From Smittia aterrima (taxonomy: Eukaryota; Arthropoda; Insecta; Diptera; Chironomidae): a stretch of DNA of 64,000 nt. Position 1 is the stretch's first letter. The number at the start of each line of letters is the position of its first letter. Under the pieces are notes generated by a model, which saw only the letters and a list, made by a program, of their open reading frames with translations, did not search any database and had not been told where the DNA came from. The translations under genes were made by a program, and so were the position numbers. Where the stretch lies: NCBI GenBank assembly GCA_033063855.1, contig CP093830.1, positions 9,734,854 through 9,798,853 of the forward strand. The letters are read 5' to 3'. Of the stretch, positions 1 through 11,433 are shown piece after piece.

Positions 1-85
1 AAGATTAGAAGTATAATATCAAGGTAGGATTGTGAAGTCAGGAAGAATAAGAGAGATTAACTAACAAACCTTTTAACCATTCTAG

Positions 86-311
86 ATTGCTAGCAATGGA
101 AGAAGAGCTACGCCGTGAGCAATACAAAATGTCACTGATAATAAATCACAAGCAGAGAGTCATCGAAGCGCAAGGACAGCAGATAGCAGAGCTTGACGCT
201 GCTAACAATCGATTACTAAGCGAGTTGTCCTGCTTGAAGAATCGTTACGAAATGAAAAGAGACAAACAAGCAGTGACTGTAACCGAGGATGACGATACGA
301 CAAACTTTTAA
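86..311 (+). CDS. raskol: C-terminal exon of a SynGAP/DAB2IP-type RasGAP (raskol-like), partial
   Basis: This is the last coding exon of a gene that enters from the left edge. A splice acceptor (ttctag) ends at 85, the open frame runs from 87 in the +3 frame and stops at 309-311. The peptide is a coiled coil rich in E, R, Q and L, with blocks such as EELRREQYKMS, AELDAANNRLLS and LKNRYE. From memory this matches the extreme C-terminal coiled coil of the DAB2IP/RASAL2/SynGAP family, whose fly member is raskol. These proteins stimulate GTP hydrolysis by Ras/Rap at the cell cortex; the coiled coil serves oligomerisation and partner binding. The GAP, C2 and PH domains lie outside the window, so the assignment rests on about 74 residues. 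There is no ATG at the exon start, as expected for an internal exon boundary. Confidence 0.72.
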
Positions 312-845
312 ACAAAAAAAATGCCAAAAATTTTATAGATTCAAAAGTTTTCTTTGTTTTTGATCTGGGACGAAATCCGGATTTGTACATAAACGACCAC
401 AGCAGTTAATTATCACCAAAACTTTTCAAACCTTAAAAAGCTTCACACTCGTAATGCAATGAACGAAATAGTTGAAATAAATTCCTTCTCCCTCTCCGAC
501 CAAAGACGACAGAAATCAACTCAACTTAAAATATTAAAGCTTCACATTACGAAAAGGAAAACATTTTCACCGCCAAAGCTCTCAGCTGCACATTTTCTCT
601 CAAGCGCATTTTCAATTATTTCGAGAATCATGAACAAAATATTTTGTTCACATAAAAATTAAATTTCGGAACGAAGTTAGTTGTTTTACATTGAGTTTTA
701 TTTTTATTTTCTGTTAGCGAAGCGCGAGTATTATTAAAAGCACAACAACATTTATTATGCTATTTGTAATCAACTGAGTTTGTAATGCAAATAAAAAAGT
801 GCAGAGTACAATGAAAGTTTTATGCTATTTTTAATATCAAATGTT
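312..845. other. 3' UTR and convergent intergenic spacer
   Basis: No coding potential is seen. The stretch begins as the 3' UTR of the RasGAP gene and meets the 3' end of the minus-strand EndoU gene. An AATAAA at 790-795 (+) is a plausible cleavage signal for the RasGAP transcript, and TTTATT near 751-756 could serve EndoU on the other strand. If both are used, the two transcripts overlap tail to tail. Confidence 0.5.
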
Positions 846-3140
846 TTAAATTTCAGGATATGCAGATCCAATCAAGTTTTTACCTTTGTAGCGATACGAG
901 TGAGTGACGATGTTAAAGTCCTTTCCGCCATACGAGAGACGACAGTCTTTGTCAGCACGCAGTTGGAAACAGACTGTGTAAATAGCAATTTCAAGCTCAG
1001 GAGATGTTCCGATGAATAGAGAGTTTGATGGCTTATTCAGTTGATTCAATGTGAAGCGAATTTTCGCAATTTGTCCTTTCTGGAGTCGACGAAACAAAGC
1101 AAAGTGAGTAAAAAAGAAATCTCGTTCAATCGTAAAGTTAATCTCTTACATTTCCCAAATCAATTTTCTTCGTCCATCCTTTGTAGTCTAAATCGCCTGT
1201 CCTTTCAGCTTCACTCAGATAAATCCAATTATGTAGGCCCATGACCGTTCCATTCTTTACTTCCGATAGAAAAACGTGTTCGAAACCAGAGGATCCGATT
1301 TTGCCGCCGCCCCTCGAGTACAGATTAAACCAAATCGTCTTTAAAAGGGCTCTGTGTGTCTGTGGATCAGCCGTTACAGCTCCCTTCTGTGTCAGGAAAT
1401 TCATGGCGTGTCTGATGGCAAAACAAAGAGAAAAAAGTAAATTTCCATTAACATTTCAACCTCCGCTCATGGAGGATATCTTCCCAACCTCATGACAGGT
1501 GTCGTAAGCAAAGCCTCGAGAAAATCGTCCTCCTCCTTTCGCTCGTTCGGCGAGACGTACTCGTTAATTGCAGAATCCTGCTCATAATTGTTATACAGCA
1601 ACTTCATCTTCTCGACCGTTGATAGAGAGTCAATCTTCTCGTCGATTTTCAATAATCTGCCGATGAAGAAAAATAAATTGAATATTTATTCGAATCTCAA
1701 GAGGCAAAGTTCTCACGGTTGCGATGCTTCATCGGACGTACCGGATGAATAGGTTTTTCCTTGGTAATTCACTACGACATATTTAAACGCATTATGAATG
1801 TCTTTGGAGAAAAGAGATTCTGAGAGCGTCAAAAGTTCTGCATCAGTTGCTGGGCCATCTCCCACTACAGGCGCTGCTTGAGGTTTTCTCGTGCTCGACG
1901 AAGCAGCTTGACCGCCCCACACATCGAAGAAGCTTTGAGGAGGCCTTGCAGTCGAATCAGTATTGATTCCAGGTGGTTTTCCCCAGGCATTTGGAAGAGA
2001 AGGAGCTACTGTTGATTGAGGAACTCCTGGAGGCTTATTCCAAGCATTCGGTGCTCCAGTTGAAGTTCCTGGACGATTGTTATTTTGAGAAGGAAGAGAA
2101 GGAGCTACGGTGGGTTGAGGGACTCCCGGAGGTTTATTCCAGGCATTTGGAGCTCCAGTTGTGGATGAAGCTCCTGGACGATTGTTTGTTTGAGTAGGAA
2201 GAGGTGGAAATTCATCTTTTGTGTTTTTCTTTGGCGCTGCTGTGGATGTTTGTTGAACGATTGGTGGTGGTCTCGATGGAATGGGTGGCGGATTCTCTGA
2301 GCGAACAGGAAGCTTCTGAGTCGTTGGAACAGATTTTGGTGTCGTTGTCGTTGATGTGGATGTCGTGGTTGTTGTGGAAGACCTAGAAGTAGTTGTGGCC
2401 ACAGTCGTCACCAATTTCCTAGTTGTCGTAGGTTCTTGGGTCGTTGTCGTCGTTTCCTTATCTTTTGATTTGAAAAATCCTGTTATTCCACTAAAGAAAC
2501 CTTTTTTCTTCGTCGTGGTTTCTGGGGCTTCGGTTGTTGTGGTGGATGTTGTCGTTCGAGCGATGGGAGGAAGAGGATTGAAGTCTGATTCGGAATAAGC
2601 CAATGAATGAATTTGATTCTGCTGACGGTTGAGCTGCTGATAGCCTGAAAATTCGAAACATTTAACGATGCGAAATTAACTGGAAAATTGTTTCACAAAC
2701 GAGGATACTAATGGATCAATCAGGTGAACCGATTGATTTCAAATTAACTCAGAGTTAATTGAGTTTGATATACACTTTAAATTAAGTTCGTCGATAGGAA
2801 GCTTTTAAAAAGCTTTCATGCTTGATTCAATAATCCACTCCATAAAAAAAAGTCCTCGACAATGTTCAATTTGTGAGCTAAACTCATTTCAACCAATTTC
2901 GATTTAATTTTTTTTTCTCCACTCGTTTAAGTCGTACTCTCATGTGCACAGACGTTTCTCATAAATATTTGTTTTGTTGTTCTGATGTCGCATGACCTTT
3001 GGGCAACCTTTTTGTGTTCCATATCAGGAGGATGTTGATTTAAATGCTAAATCGTCCGCAATCACTGAGATTAATCGACAAACAATAAACTTACTCGAGT
3101 GTACACAAAAAATTAAAACAAACAAAGCACAAACTTTCAT
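846..3140 (-). CDS. Secreted poly(U)-specific endoribonuclease (EndoU/XendoU) with Thr-rich N-terminal region
   Basis: Five exons read on the minus strand: 3140-3095, 2644-1717, 1656-1489, 1411-1150, 1079-846. The phases join exactly to give 545 residues. Exon 1 is a 15-residue hydrophobic signal peptide (MKVCALFVLIFC...). Residues of about 25-300 are low complexity: T/S runs, a KKKGFF block, P-rich segments and three NAWNKPPG-type repeats, suggesting a mucin-like O-glycosylated stalk. The EndoU domain is C-terminal; His426 (GFEHVFL), His441 (GLHNW) and Lys458 (LDYKGW) fit the family's catalytic His/His/Lys set, and the C-terminus has the conserved FIGTSPELE and LIGSAYP blocks. Family members cleave RNA at uridines, Mn-dependently. 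Drosophila has Thr-rich secreted paralogues of this kind. Exon 3 uses a weak donor (gttggg), but only that donor keeps the frame. Confidence 0.85.
1965..2195 (-). repeat. Intragenic Pro/Asn-rich tandem repeats in EndoU exon 2
   Basis: The coding strand holds two near-identical units of about 30-34 codons, each containing NNRPG...GAPNAWNKPPGVPQ and ending TVAPSLP, followed by a shorter third unit, NAWGKPPGI. The DNA repeat is evident on the plus strand as recurring 'ggaggcttattccaagcattcgg'-like blocks. Copy number of such coding repeats often varies between individuals. Confidence 0.75.
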
Positions 3141-5896
3141 GATGATGTCAGTTTTGTTTGAGCTGGCAAAATGAAAAGTTTTTTTATTCAACTCAACTAC
3201 ACAGCGGCTCTCTCTGAACTGATCGCGCTAAATCTTTTCGCACTTTCAAGTTTCTTTTCGCTTCGTCTCTTATTCTCCGCGACTTTAATAAAAAGCTTAA
3301 TCTTTAAGAGAAAATGTCTTTTCGCTCTCTGCTGTTCGCCAACGCCAACTGGGACTCATTTTGTTTGAAACGAGTTCGTTTTTAAAATATCGATTGGCCA
3401 TCTGATAAGACGAGGAGGATTTTTAACTTCAAGTTAAATATTCATGACAAGGAAAGATGGAGAAGAATTCCTGTCAAGTAGAATAATTAATGCAGAGACA
3501 CTTTATCCAACCTGGCAACGCTTGATAAACGATCTAGACAAGAAGACGACAGCGAGCCTTTAAGGCATTTGATGTTTTTTTCCCATCAAAGCTTCAAGCT
3601 TCGAGGTCATGGTTCACGCAGCGATTCAAATTCCATCGTCAGTTTGTGGGAAAAGCAAACAAAAGTTGTTCCGTTGACTCACCGAAGCTGCTTCACTCTC
3701 CAGTCTCTCATCAACATTAATCATTCAAAAGCTTCGCGATGCTTTTAGTTTCGTTGTTTCCTCAGAGTCACTCATAAACTCAAAGTCGAAATCTTGCCTG
3801 AAATATTAAATGTTTTTCTGTTTGTCTCTGAGTCGCTGAGTACAAAGGCTTCATTCTACAGGAATGTAGAAAATTTAATAAGTTCAGAATATTCCGATGA
3901 GTTGAACGTAATATTCGAAATCTTACCTGGAAGAAGAAAAATTGTTCTCGAGCAAAGGAAACTCTGAATATTTCATTGTTTTTCTTTTCATCCAACATTT
4001 TATTATCATTTTCTTTTTTTCATAAATTGTTATCATTGTTAAATATTCTCATATCTATTATAAATACAGAATAGAAGATTTCTGAAAGTGTTTTCTTACA
4101 CAAAACGACTCCGTTGTCGTGGAAAATGGATTTTTTGAGTTATCCCGCTGGAAATATCAGGGAAATGCTCTCTTTCTCTCTCTCCCTGTCCCTGCTTCCG
4201 AACTCAGGGATTAAAATTACTTCTCATGTAGTCGAGCTTGTTGTTTTGACTTTTGTTCAATTGAATTCACATGTAAACATCGACAACATTGAGTAAAGTT
4301 TATAATTGAATAATGTTACGGTCTTAGAGCCTAATCAAACATCATTCATATGTGTTTCCCTTAATAACTGAAGCTTCCTTTTGTTTAAAGCCTTGAAGTT
4401 TTCGTTTTCACGCGTCAAAGATTTTTCGGCGATTAAATTTTGATATTTTCTTTAACTTGCTAATAAATTTATAAAATTTTCCTTCCCAACAAAAATATTC
4501 TCATTCCATTCGCTTTCGTTCCTAACGCATAATCATCTGTTGAGTTAATCGAAAGTTAATTGATCTCAAAGAACATTGAGATTCACAATTTTATGTGTAA
4601 AAAGGTTTGCTCCGAGTTGTTGCTGTTGATTATGTGTAAACATCATAAGAAAGGGTTTGTTTCGCTTATCAGTAAGTCTTAGACAGATTGTTCATTGAAG
4701 TCAATAGAAGCTAAGCCTGCTTTATGTTGAGTCCTGTAGTTTGATTCACAATCCTAAACGGATGAGAACTTAATGTTCAAGACAAACTGGAAAAGGAGGA
4801 GATGAGTTCATTGTTTAATTGAGTGGAATCAAGTTGAAAATTGTTTAAAGTATTTTTTCTAGTCGCTACATCAATTGAATTCTTTCTCTATCTCTCGTTT
4901 CTGTCTACATGATGCAACATTTGACGTTGATAATGATATTGAGTCAAAGTATTTCATTTTCGAAAACTAGGAAATTGTAACTTCATGATAATGATTTAAT
5001 GCTTAGTCAGTCTACTGGAGCTTAATTACAAACAACGATGCGGTTCGCGTCATGAGGCAAGCGAATCGTTATAAAATTTTCATTTAATTTTACCGAGGGC
5101 TGTTAGCGAGTGTAACACGATAAAGTTTTTATCGTATCCCGAGCAAGCATAAATTTGATTTTTGGTTCCCGTGTGCTCAATTTTAACTTCATTGTTGAAC
5201 GAGTAAGGACTTTGTACGGCACACATGAGCGATGGATATTCCCATGATGTTAATTATGATGTTCGTAACTTGGATTTTCATTCTGCTTCAGAGAGAATAA
5301 AATTATTTTGGTCAGAACTTTGTTATTCAATATTAATTAATATTTTTTTTTCCAGAGAGTTGTTTAATATTTTTCCTGACTCAATTTCATAGTTCAAGAG
5401 ATCAACTCTTACGAAACGCAGTCCGACAAATCCAATGAAGCATTAAATCTATTTGAAAACATTCACTCTCTGGCATTCTCTGATATCTCTATTGATTGAC
5501 ACACTTAATTGGATTAAATAATTTATCAGCACAATTCTTTCCAATCGCTTAAGCTTTGTTTCCATTCTTAATTAGATTTTGGCATGATTACGTCTTCCTC
5601 TTTCCGTTAATCAATAACATTCTCAGCGTTTCTCACAAATTCCATAATAATCGGAAGAGAGTCTCCATCAAGTGGAATTATTCTTAAACAATTAAGCACG
5701 TGACGACTTTTCGTAGTCATTTGCTGACGTCAAAACATATTTTCACTGCACGAAACAAAACAATTTAAACATTTGCTGTTGGCACTTGTTGCTCTCCTCT
5801 CCTGTCACAGCACTTGCAAACAAAGCTTCTCATGTGTTGTGTGAAACTCGTCCAATACGTTTCAGTCTCATCATCAGCAGATTCAAACTTTTGATG
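3141..5896. other. Intergenic, AT-rich, no gene seen
   Basis: This is 2.7 kb between the EndoU start and the Pde9 stop. It should contain the EndoU promoter and the Pde9 3' UTR. The open frames at 3171-3368, 3780-3998 and 4114-4296 are short, low in complexity and without splice support. I see no RNA gene or repeat family here. Confidence 0.5.
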
Positions 5897-8800
5897 TCAA
5901 ATGTCCATCGCTTCGACCTCTGTGCTCATCTTTTTTGAAGCGAACACGCTGTTGTCGGTTGAGTCGTCAGCATCATCATTTTTATTTGATGATATACTTT
6001 TACGGCTCTCCGCGTTACTACTCGCACCGCTGCTATTGTAATACTTTGTGGGTGGAACGTCCAAACTTAGAGCACGACTTCTCGAAGCCTCATCAGCACT
6101 TTTCGTTTGATTCGCATCGATGACACTTCGCGTATTACAACAAACATTTGTATTGACATTATTGTTTTTTGATGGAGCTGCTGCGGATGTTGATTTAATG
6201 TGAGCTTGAGTGGTGGCTTGACTGCTCATTCGACGGGATTCTTTATCGAAAGAGAATGAAAGGCGACCTGTTAGCTGCCGAAGTCGAGTGATGATGGACT
6301 TGGGACTATTGCTACTACAGCTAACGCTACTGCTTAACTTCGATCTAATGTTTTTACTTGTTAAACTACTATTGTTATTATTCGACTGTACCCTGTTCGT
6401 TTCATCACTATCGTCAGCTCCAGCGTCTGACGAATTTTTGGCCATTGGATCCTCGCTAACAACAAGCTTAACCTCTGAGCCTTCGTGACAACTCGAGCCG
6501 GAGCTTTTATTGCCATTTCCACTACATGCGTTTCGTAAGAGAAGGTCTTGTTCGTTCAGACGCTGATGATAATAGACGGTCGAGTCAGACGTGACGGTTT
6601 GAATGCCATCAGACATTCGACGATGATTATAGTGATCTAGACTAATCGCACGGTTTGAACCAAATGTAGTTGTGCGTGAATTGTAATTATGTTGTAAGTT
6701 ACCGTAAGATCCTCGAATTCGACTTCCCATCTCACTGACCATTGACGGACGTTTATCGCGATGATGGCCTTTACGACTTTGAATCATTTGCATGTTTAAT
6801 TTGTTGCGACTCTCTGTGTCGACTTTGAATTTCGAAGTTTTCTCTGCAACCTGTTAGCATATGACGAGAAAGTGGTTTTAATGTGCAATTAGTTTTAATT
6901 GCCTCCCCATTCTCATGTTTAATTGATACTTACGTCGACTTCAGTGGCAGTTTCAGAGTCGCCGCTTTCACTTCCCTCTGGGAGATCGTGGAGCTCTGCA
7001 GCGATGAGCATTGGCTCCTCGTCAACGGAATTTTTGGACGTTGACTTTTGTGATGGAATGCTACGACGTGAACGGACACTAATGCCAGACTGAGAACGTG
7101 GCATAATTTCATCGCCATCGGAAGAATTCTCTGTTTCGGCCAGCGATTTACGATTCTTCTGAGCGGCATCGTTCAAGCGTCTGTGTAAACAATCGAAACG
7201 CTACATTAAACTGAAAGCTATTAAACAATTTTCAGATCGTACTTGTAAAAATCCAGGGCAACGCGAACTGGGATGATGATAAAATCGATAAGTTCCGGAA
7301 GCAGTTCGCCGAGAGATTCGAAAAGCGGCAGCAACACCAAACCAATAAATCGCACTTGACTGCCAGGTTTGCTGACCTTCTCCGGGTCCATAAATGGCGT
7401 AACTGGTAAACCTTCTAACTTCTCAGCTGCGCTCTGTGCGAAGAACTCTTGAAGTAATCGATCCAACCAAGGCTCCGCAACATCCATCGGCCTCGCTTCG
7501 TTCGAAATATCCGCCACTTTAATCAGCACCATACAAAGCTTGAGAATCAAGATGAAATTGAATAAATAAGTTGAAGGCGGCAGAAAGTTAAGTTATGAGA
7601 TGAATTATTTATTTTTCTCTCAGAAGATTTCGGACGAACGCGTCAGGTGAGCTTCTATCTAATCTTACGAAAACTTTCATTAATCATCTCCATTGAAGAT
7701 TGCACAACAATTTCTTTTCCCTCATGAACGAGACATAAAGTTCAACGTAATAAACATTATTAAAGGTTGACGACTCTCGCTCAAAAGGGAACTTTTCAAT
7801 CAACCTTTCTCCTGTTCACGAAATATTATTTGTTTGATGACTCGTGAAACTCCAGCCAACACGTCAATATCAATGAATCAATATTGATTACATACCACGT
7901 TCTTGTGTGAGTTGTTCTTGTAGTCGAAGATAGGAATGATTTCACGGAATTGCGTCAAAATGTCATTGTGTCGCGCCATGTCGGTTGCTAAGATGCATCT
8001 GATGATGCCCTCACGTATTTCCCTGTTGATCGTAAAATGATAAATTGCACAGTTCTTATTAAAGTGAACTAGACTCGAGCATCGAGTAGTTTATAAATTA
8101 CTTGTACATGTCTTTGGTGGTATTTTCTAATAAATTGCAGTCTGGAAACTCCAACAGACGAAAGGCGATAGAGCAATGGTGGTTCTCCAATGGAGAAATG
8201 TCGTTGTACCTGCGGAGGGATTTATTCGATCAGCGATTTATAGTCGAGTAATAAATCATCAACAAGTTCGTCTACCTTAACGCCAGTTCAGTTTTCGCAT
8301 TTATCTGGTAAACGTTGTTGTAACCCGGGTGATCCAAATCATGACAAATACACGAAATCAACAAAATGAAGACGTCCATCTCTCCAAGACGAGATATCAA
8401 ATTTGTTTGCCATGTGATTGCATACATCTGTAAGACGAGTAAAAGAAATTGAGATGAGAAAACGTATTTTTTACGTCGAAATAAATCACAAACATCCTTT
8501 GAGACATATTAATAATTTCGTCTTTCAAACTTGTGTGACTTCAAACAACCAGATAAACGAGGAGCGTTTAAAGAATTTTTTCTGGGAAAAATCTCGCCAG
8601 AAATAAATTCTTCGAAAGCCACGAGAGCTTTCAGAATGTTTCGCTTCAAAATGAAAAATATTTTACATTCATTTCTGTAAAAACGTTTTCAGGTTAAGTT
8701 CAATTGAACAAATGAAAATATTTTGTGACATACAGAAGCACTTTGGCTTTTGCGGTCGCAGCCTCAAATTTTAATTATTTTAATTAATTACAGAACCTAC

Positions 8801-11058
8801 AATGAAAGTTCTCGAATTCAAATTTGACACATGAATTATTGATCAAACACTCAGAGAGGTTTGTTTAATAATTACTCTCAAGCGACTTAGCAAAACAGAT
8901 CGTAACACAAAGAAAAGTTCTCAGAGCCTTTTGTTCGCGTATGTTAACTTTCGTCAGTGTTCTTATTTCCTTGAGACAACAGACGTTTCTGTGAGCAAGA
9001 TGCAAACGAGAGAAGAAAGGTTTTCGCTTTAGCGACAGCAGTGAATAAGATTAAGACTGTCGGATGAAAGACGATAGGTTTAATGTACAGTCATTTCATT
9101 TCATTTCTAAGGTTTTCTCCTTCACTCGTGCATAAGAATTCGGTGGAACGGTTTTGAATTGGAGCTAGATGAGCTCAAAGGAACCCTCAAGGCTCAAAAC
9201 AATTGTTTTACATTTTAAACGAGAAGAATTTGTAATATTTATTCAAACGTAATGAAGCTCATGAAATGCGGTTCTTCGTTATTTTTAAACTTCCGAGTTG
9301 AACTTACCATTTGCGATACGCAGAAGCAATGTCGAAAGTTGTGAAAAGGAACGTCGTTGTAATGCTTGTAGACTTCGTAGAGCCATTCTCTGAGTCTCGT
9401 TGCAGAAATGTGGAACTTTTCAATAAAGTTCAATTCGACGAACATCATTTCCATCAGGTGAAGAATTTCATAATCCTCATAGTCATAGGAGTCGAACGAT
9501 GGTAGGCGAAGTGCGACTTTTACATCATCTGACAAAGTTGTGTGACATATTTCAAGGAACTTCTTCTTCACGTCACTGTGCTTTGGTAAGCTAGTCTTTC
9601 GATGCGGCGGAGGGTTTGGTCTGTTGGACAAGGCTAACAGAAGAAAGTGAAATAATAAAAATTCAGAACGAGCAGATCAATTTTTTTTTGCTGACATCAA
9701 ATAAAAAATTTCTGTTCAACTTTTTTCTTTCTCAAGACTGTGCCGGGAATGATGAGATGAGGTTGAGATTACTAATTGCTATAATAGGTAGAATGAACCT
9801 GAGGTGATGCATAATTCATTAGGAAATTTGTAGAATTAAGCTAAGCCTTCCATTAAACCTTCGTCAACGCCTCGAGGCCAATCGAAGAAGGATTTGTAAT
9901 CGATGATTGAATTAATCGACTTCGCTATTTAACGAGCAGGAAGCACATGACGAAAACTCAATTAATCTAATCCTCTCCCTTCGTGTTAGCTAGCGGGAAG
10001 CTCATAGCAGAGTCTGATGTGAAGACTGATTGGAATGAGGGATTGATTGACGCCGGAAAGGGAAATCGAAAAAAAATTCTTTTGACAGCGAAGCGTCTTG
10101 AAGTTTTCGACCTTCGGGGCTAGTTACTCGACTAAGAGAAAATAGTTCAGAGCAAGAAAAATTTCTTAATTTACAGGAGTGTAATTTTTCAAAGGAAACA
10201 GGAAAGTCATTTTCTTCAAAAGAAGGATTTATGAGAGCTTAAGGCATCTTTGAGTTCACTGGAGTTATTCAAAAAGAAATTTTTTCTTGAGAAAATTAAA
10301 CAAAAAATCTCAATTTTTGACGAAGCATAATCTGACAATGAAATCTTTTCAAGAGACTGAGCACAACGGAAACCATAGAAGTTTCATTTTTTCGACTTAC
10401 ATAGCCAATTCATCTTTTCGGTAAAGTCGACCTTTCGCTTGAGCTCTCGAATCAACATCCTCAAATCACTGTCGTTAAATTTTCCACACTGGTGACGATA
10501 GTAAACGTTTTCACTAGAATTCGCTTCGGTTGTGTCTCGGTCAGCTTCATTATTCAAACATCTGCTTGTAAGAGACTGCTCCTGATCATCTATAAGCTCA
10601 TGGGTGCTGGTTGGAGATGTCGTTGGGTCAATCTTGTCGTCCTTTGTTGCTGTCACTGAATAATTCATATTACTTTTAATGTCACCCTTTCTGTTGTTTG
10701 TCGCTCGCTTTTGTCCTCCGGTTTGCTTTACCAACTCGTCTTGACGATGAATTTTAATGACTGTTTCCTCTAAATAGCGAACGCGTTTCACGAGAGTCGG
10801 ATCTTCATCTTTCTTATTGTCTTCTGCTTCTGTCAACGCTCTCTGATCATCATTATTGTCGAATATTTCATTCAGTTTTTGTTCAGCTGAGAGCGACGAC
10901 GCTAACGGTGGCCGAGCGGAGCTCAACAAAGTTTTACGTTGCAGATCTTTCAGATCAAGGAACCAAGTCTTCTCGAGACTACGAAGACGATGCGCTATTT
11001 GTCCACATTCGGCTAATAGCTCAACATCCGCGTTCCTTTCGTCGTCTTCGTCGAACAT
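5897..11058 (-). CDS. Pde9: PDE9-type cyclic-nucleotide phosphodiesterase
   Basis: Eight coding exons on the minus strand: 11058-10401, 9633-9308, 8427-8276, 8209-8102, 8022-7896, 7538-7243, 7180-6934, 6850-5897. All junction phases agree and give 955 residues. Family knowledge: PDE9 enzymes hydrolyse cGMP with high affinity. The catalytic core spans about residues 220-556: HNFRHCF at the end of exon 2, the HD metal motif ICHDLDHPG (His357, Asp358), ATDMARH, and KVADISNE (Asp467) as the last metal ligand, followed by the PDE9-typical EPWLDRLLQEFF and EGLPVTPFMD. The N-terminal 219 residues and the C-terminal 400 are hydrophilic, Ser/Asn-rich and probably disordered. An in-frame TAA four codons before the chosen ATG fixes the start. 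A splice acceptor about 180 bp upstream (near 11237) implies an untranslated 5' exon further right. Exon 1 lies inside the left arm of an inverted duplication. Confidence 0.9.
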
Positions 11059-11433
11059 TCGACTGAACTTTTAAAAGCTTTTGATGCTCGAAATCGATGT
11101 TCTTCCTTTCTCGCTTAAACTTCCGTCCTCTCAAACTTTTCCCGTGATGCTTGATGAAGGTTTCAACAAATCTTCTTCTTCTTCTTTGAAGCTTCCTTTC
11201 AAGCCTCAAAACATTCCGTCGTCGTCCAACTGCTCTGCGGAGAGAAAGATAAATCAAAAAAATCTAATTAGTTAATTAAGTTAAAAAAGCGCGATGATAA
11301 AAATATCGTTTGATTATGATAAAGCAGAATTTAAGGTTCAAGATGGCAAAAGCTCGTTGAGGATGACATCGAGCCGCTAATGAAAAATTGAAAGTGCCAC
11401 GTTTAGAAAGTTTACAAAACCTAATTAATTCGC
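10540..11433 (+). repeat. Left arm of outer inverted repeat (Pde9 exon 1 and upstream)
   Basis: The reverse complement of this stretch matches 26049-26935. Positions pair with a constant sum (37482) from 11433 inward to about 10612 with only a handful of substitutions, so identity looks very high and no indel occurs over about 820 bp. Beyond that, similarity falls abruptly, with a 6-nt length difference, for another 70 bp. The arm holds the 5' half of Pde9 exon 1 and about 375 bp upstream, including the exon's splice acceptor. Confidence 0.9.

Noticed and set aside
1973..2598. Three plus-strand frames rich in V, L and E opposite EndoU exon 2
   Set aside because: Shadows of the Thr/Pro-rich repeats; no start context, splice sites or domain.
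3780..4296. Two short frames (72 and 60 codons) in the EndoU-Pde9 spacer
   Set aside because: Low complexity, no homology recognised, no splice signals.
11021..11257. 78-codon basic frame (RRRRR-rich) on the minus strand upstream of Pde9, copied at 26225-26461
   Set aside because: It overlaps the start of Pde9 exon 1 in another frame and begins before a splice acceptor; it is a by-product of GAA/AGA-rich sequence.
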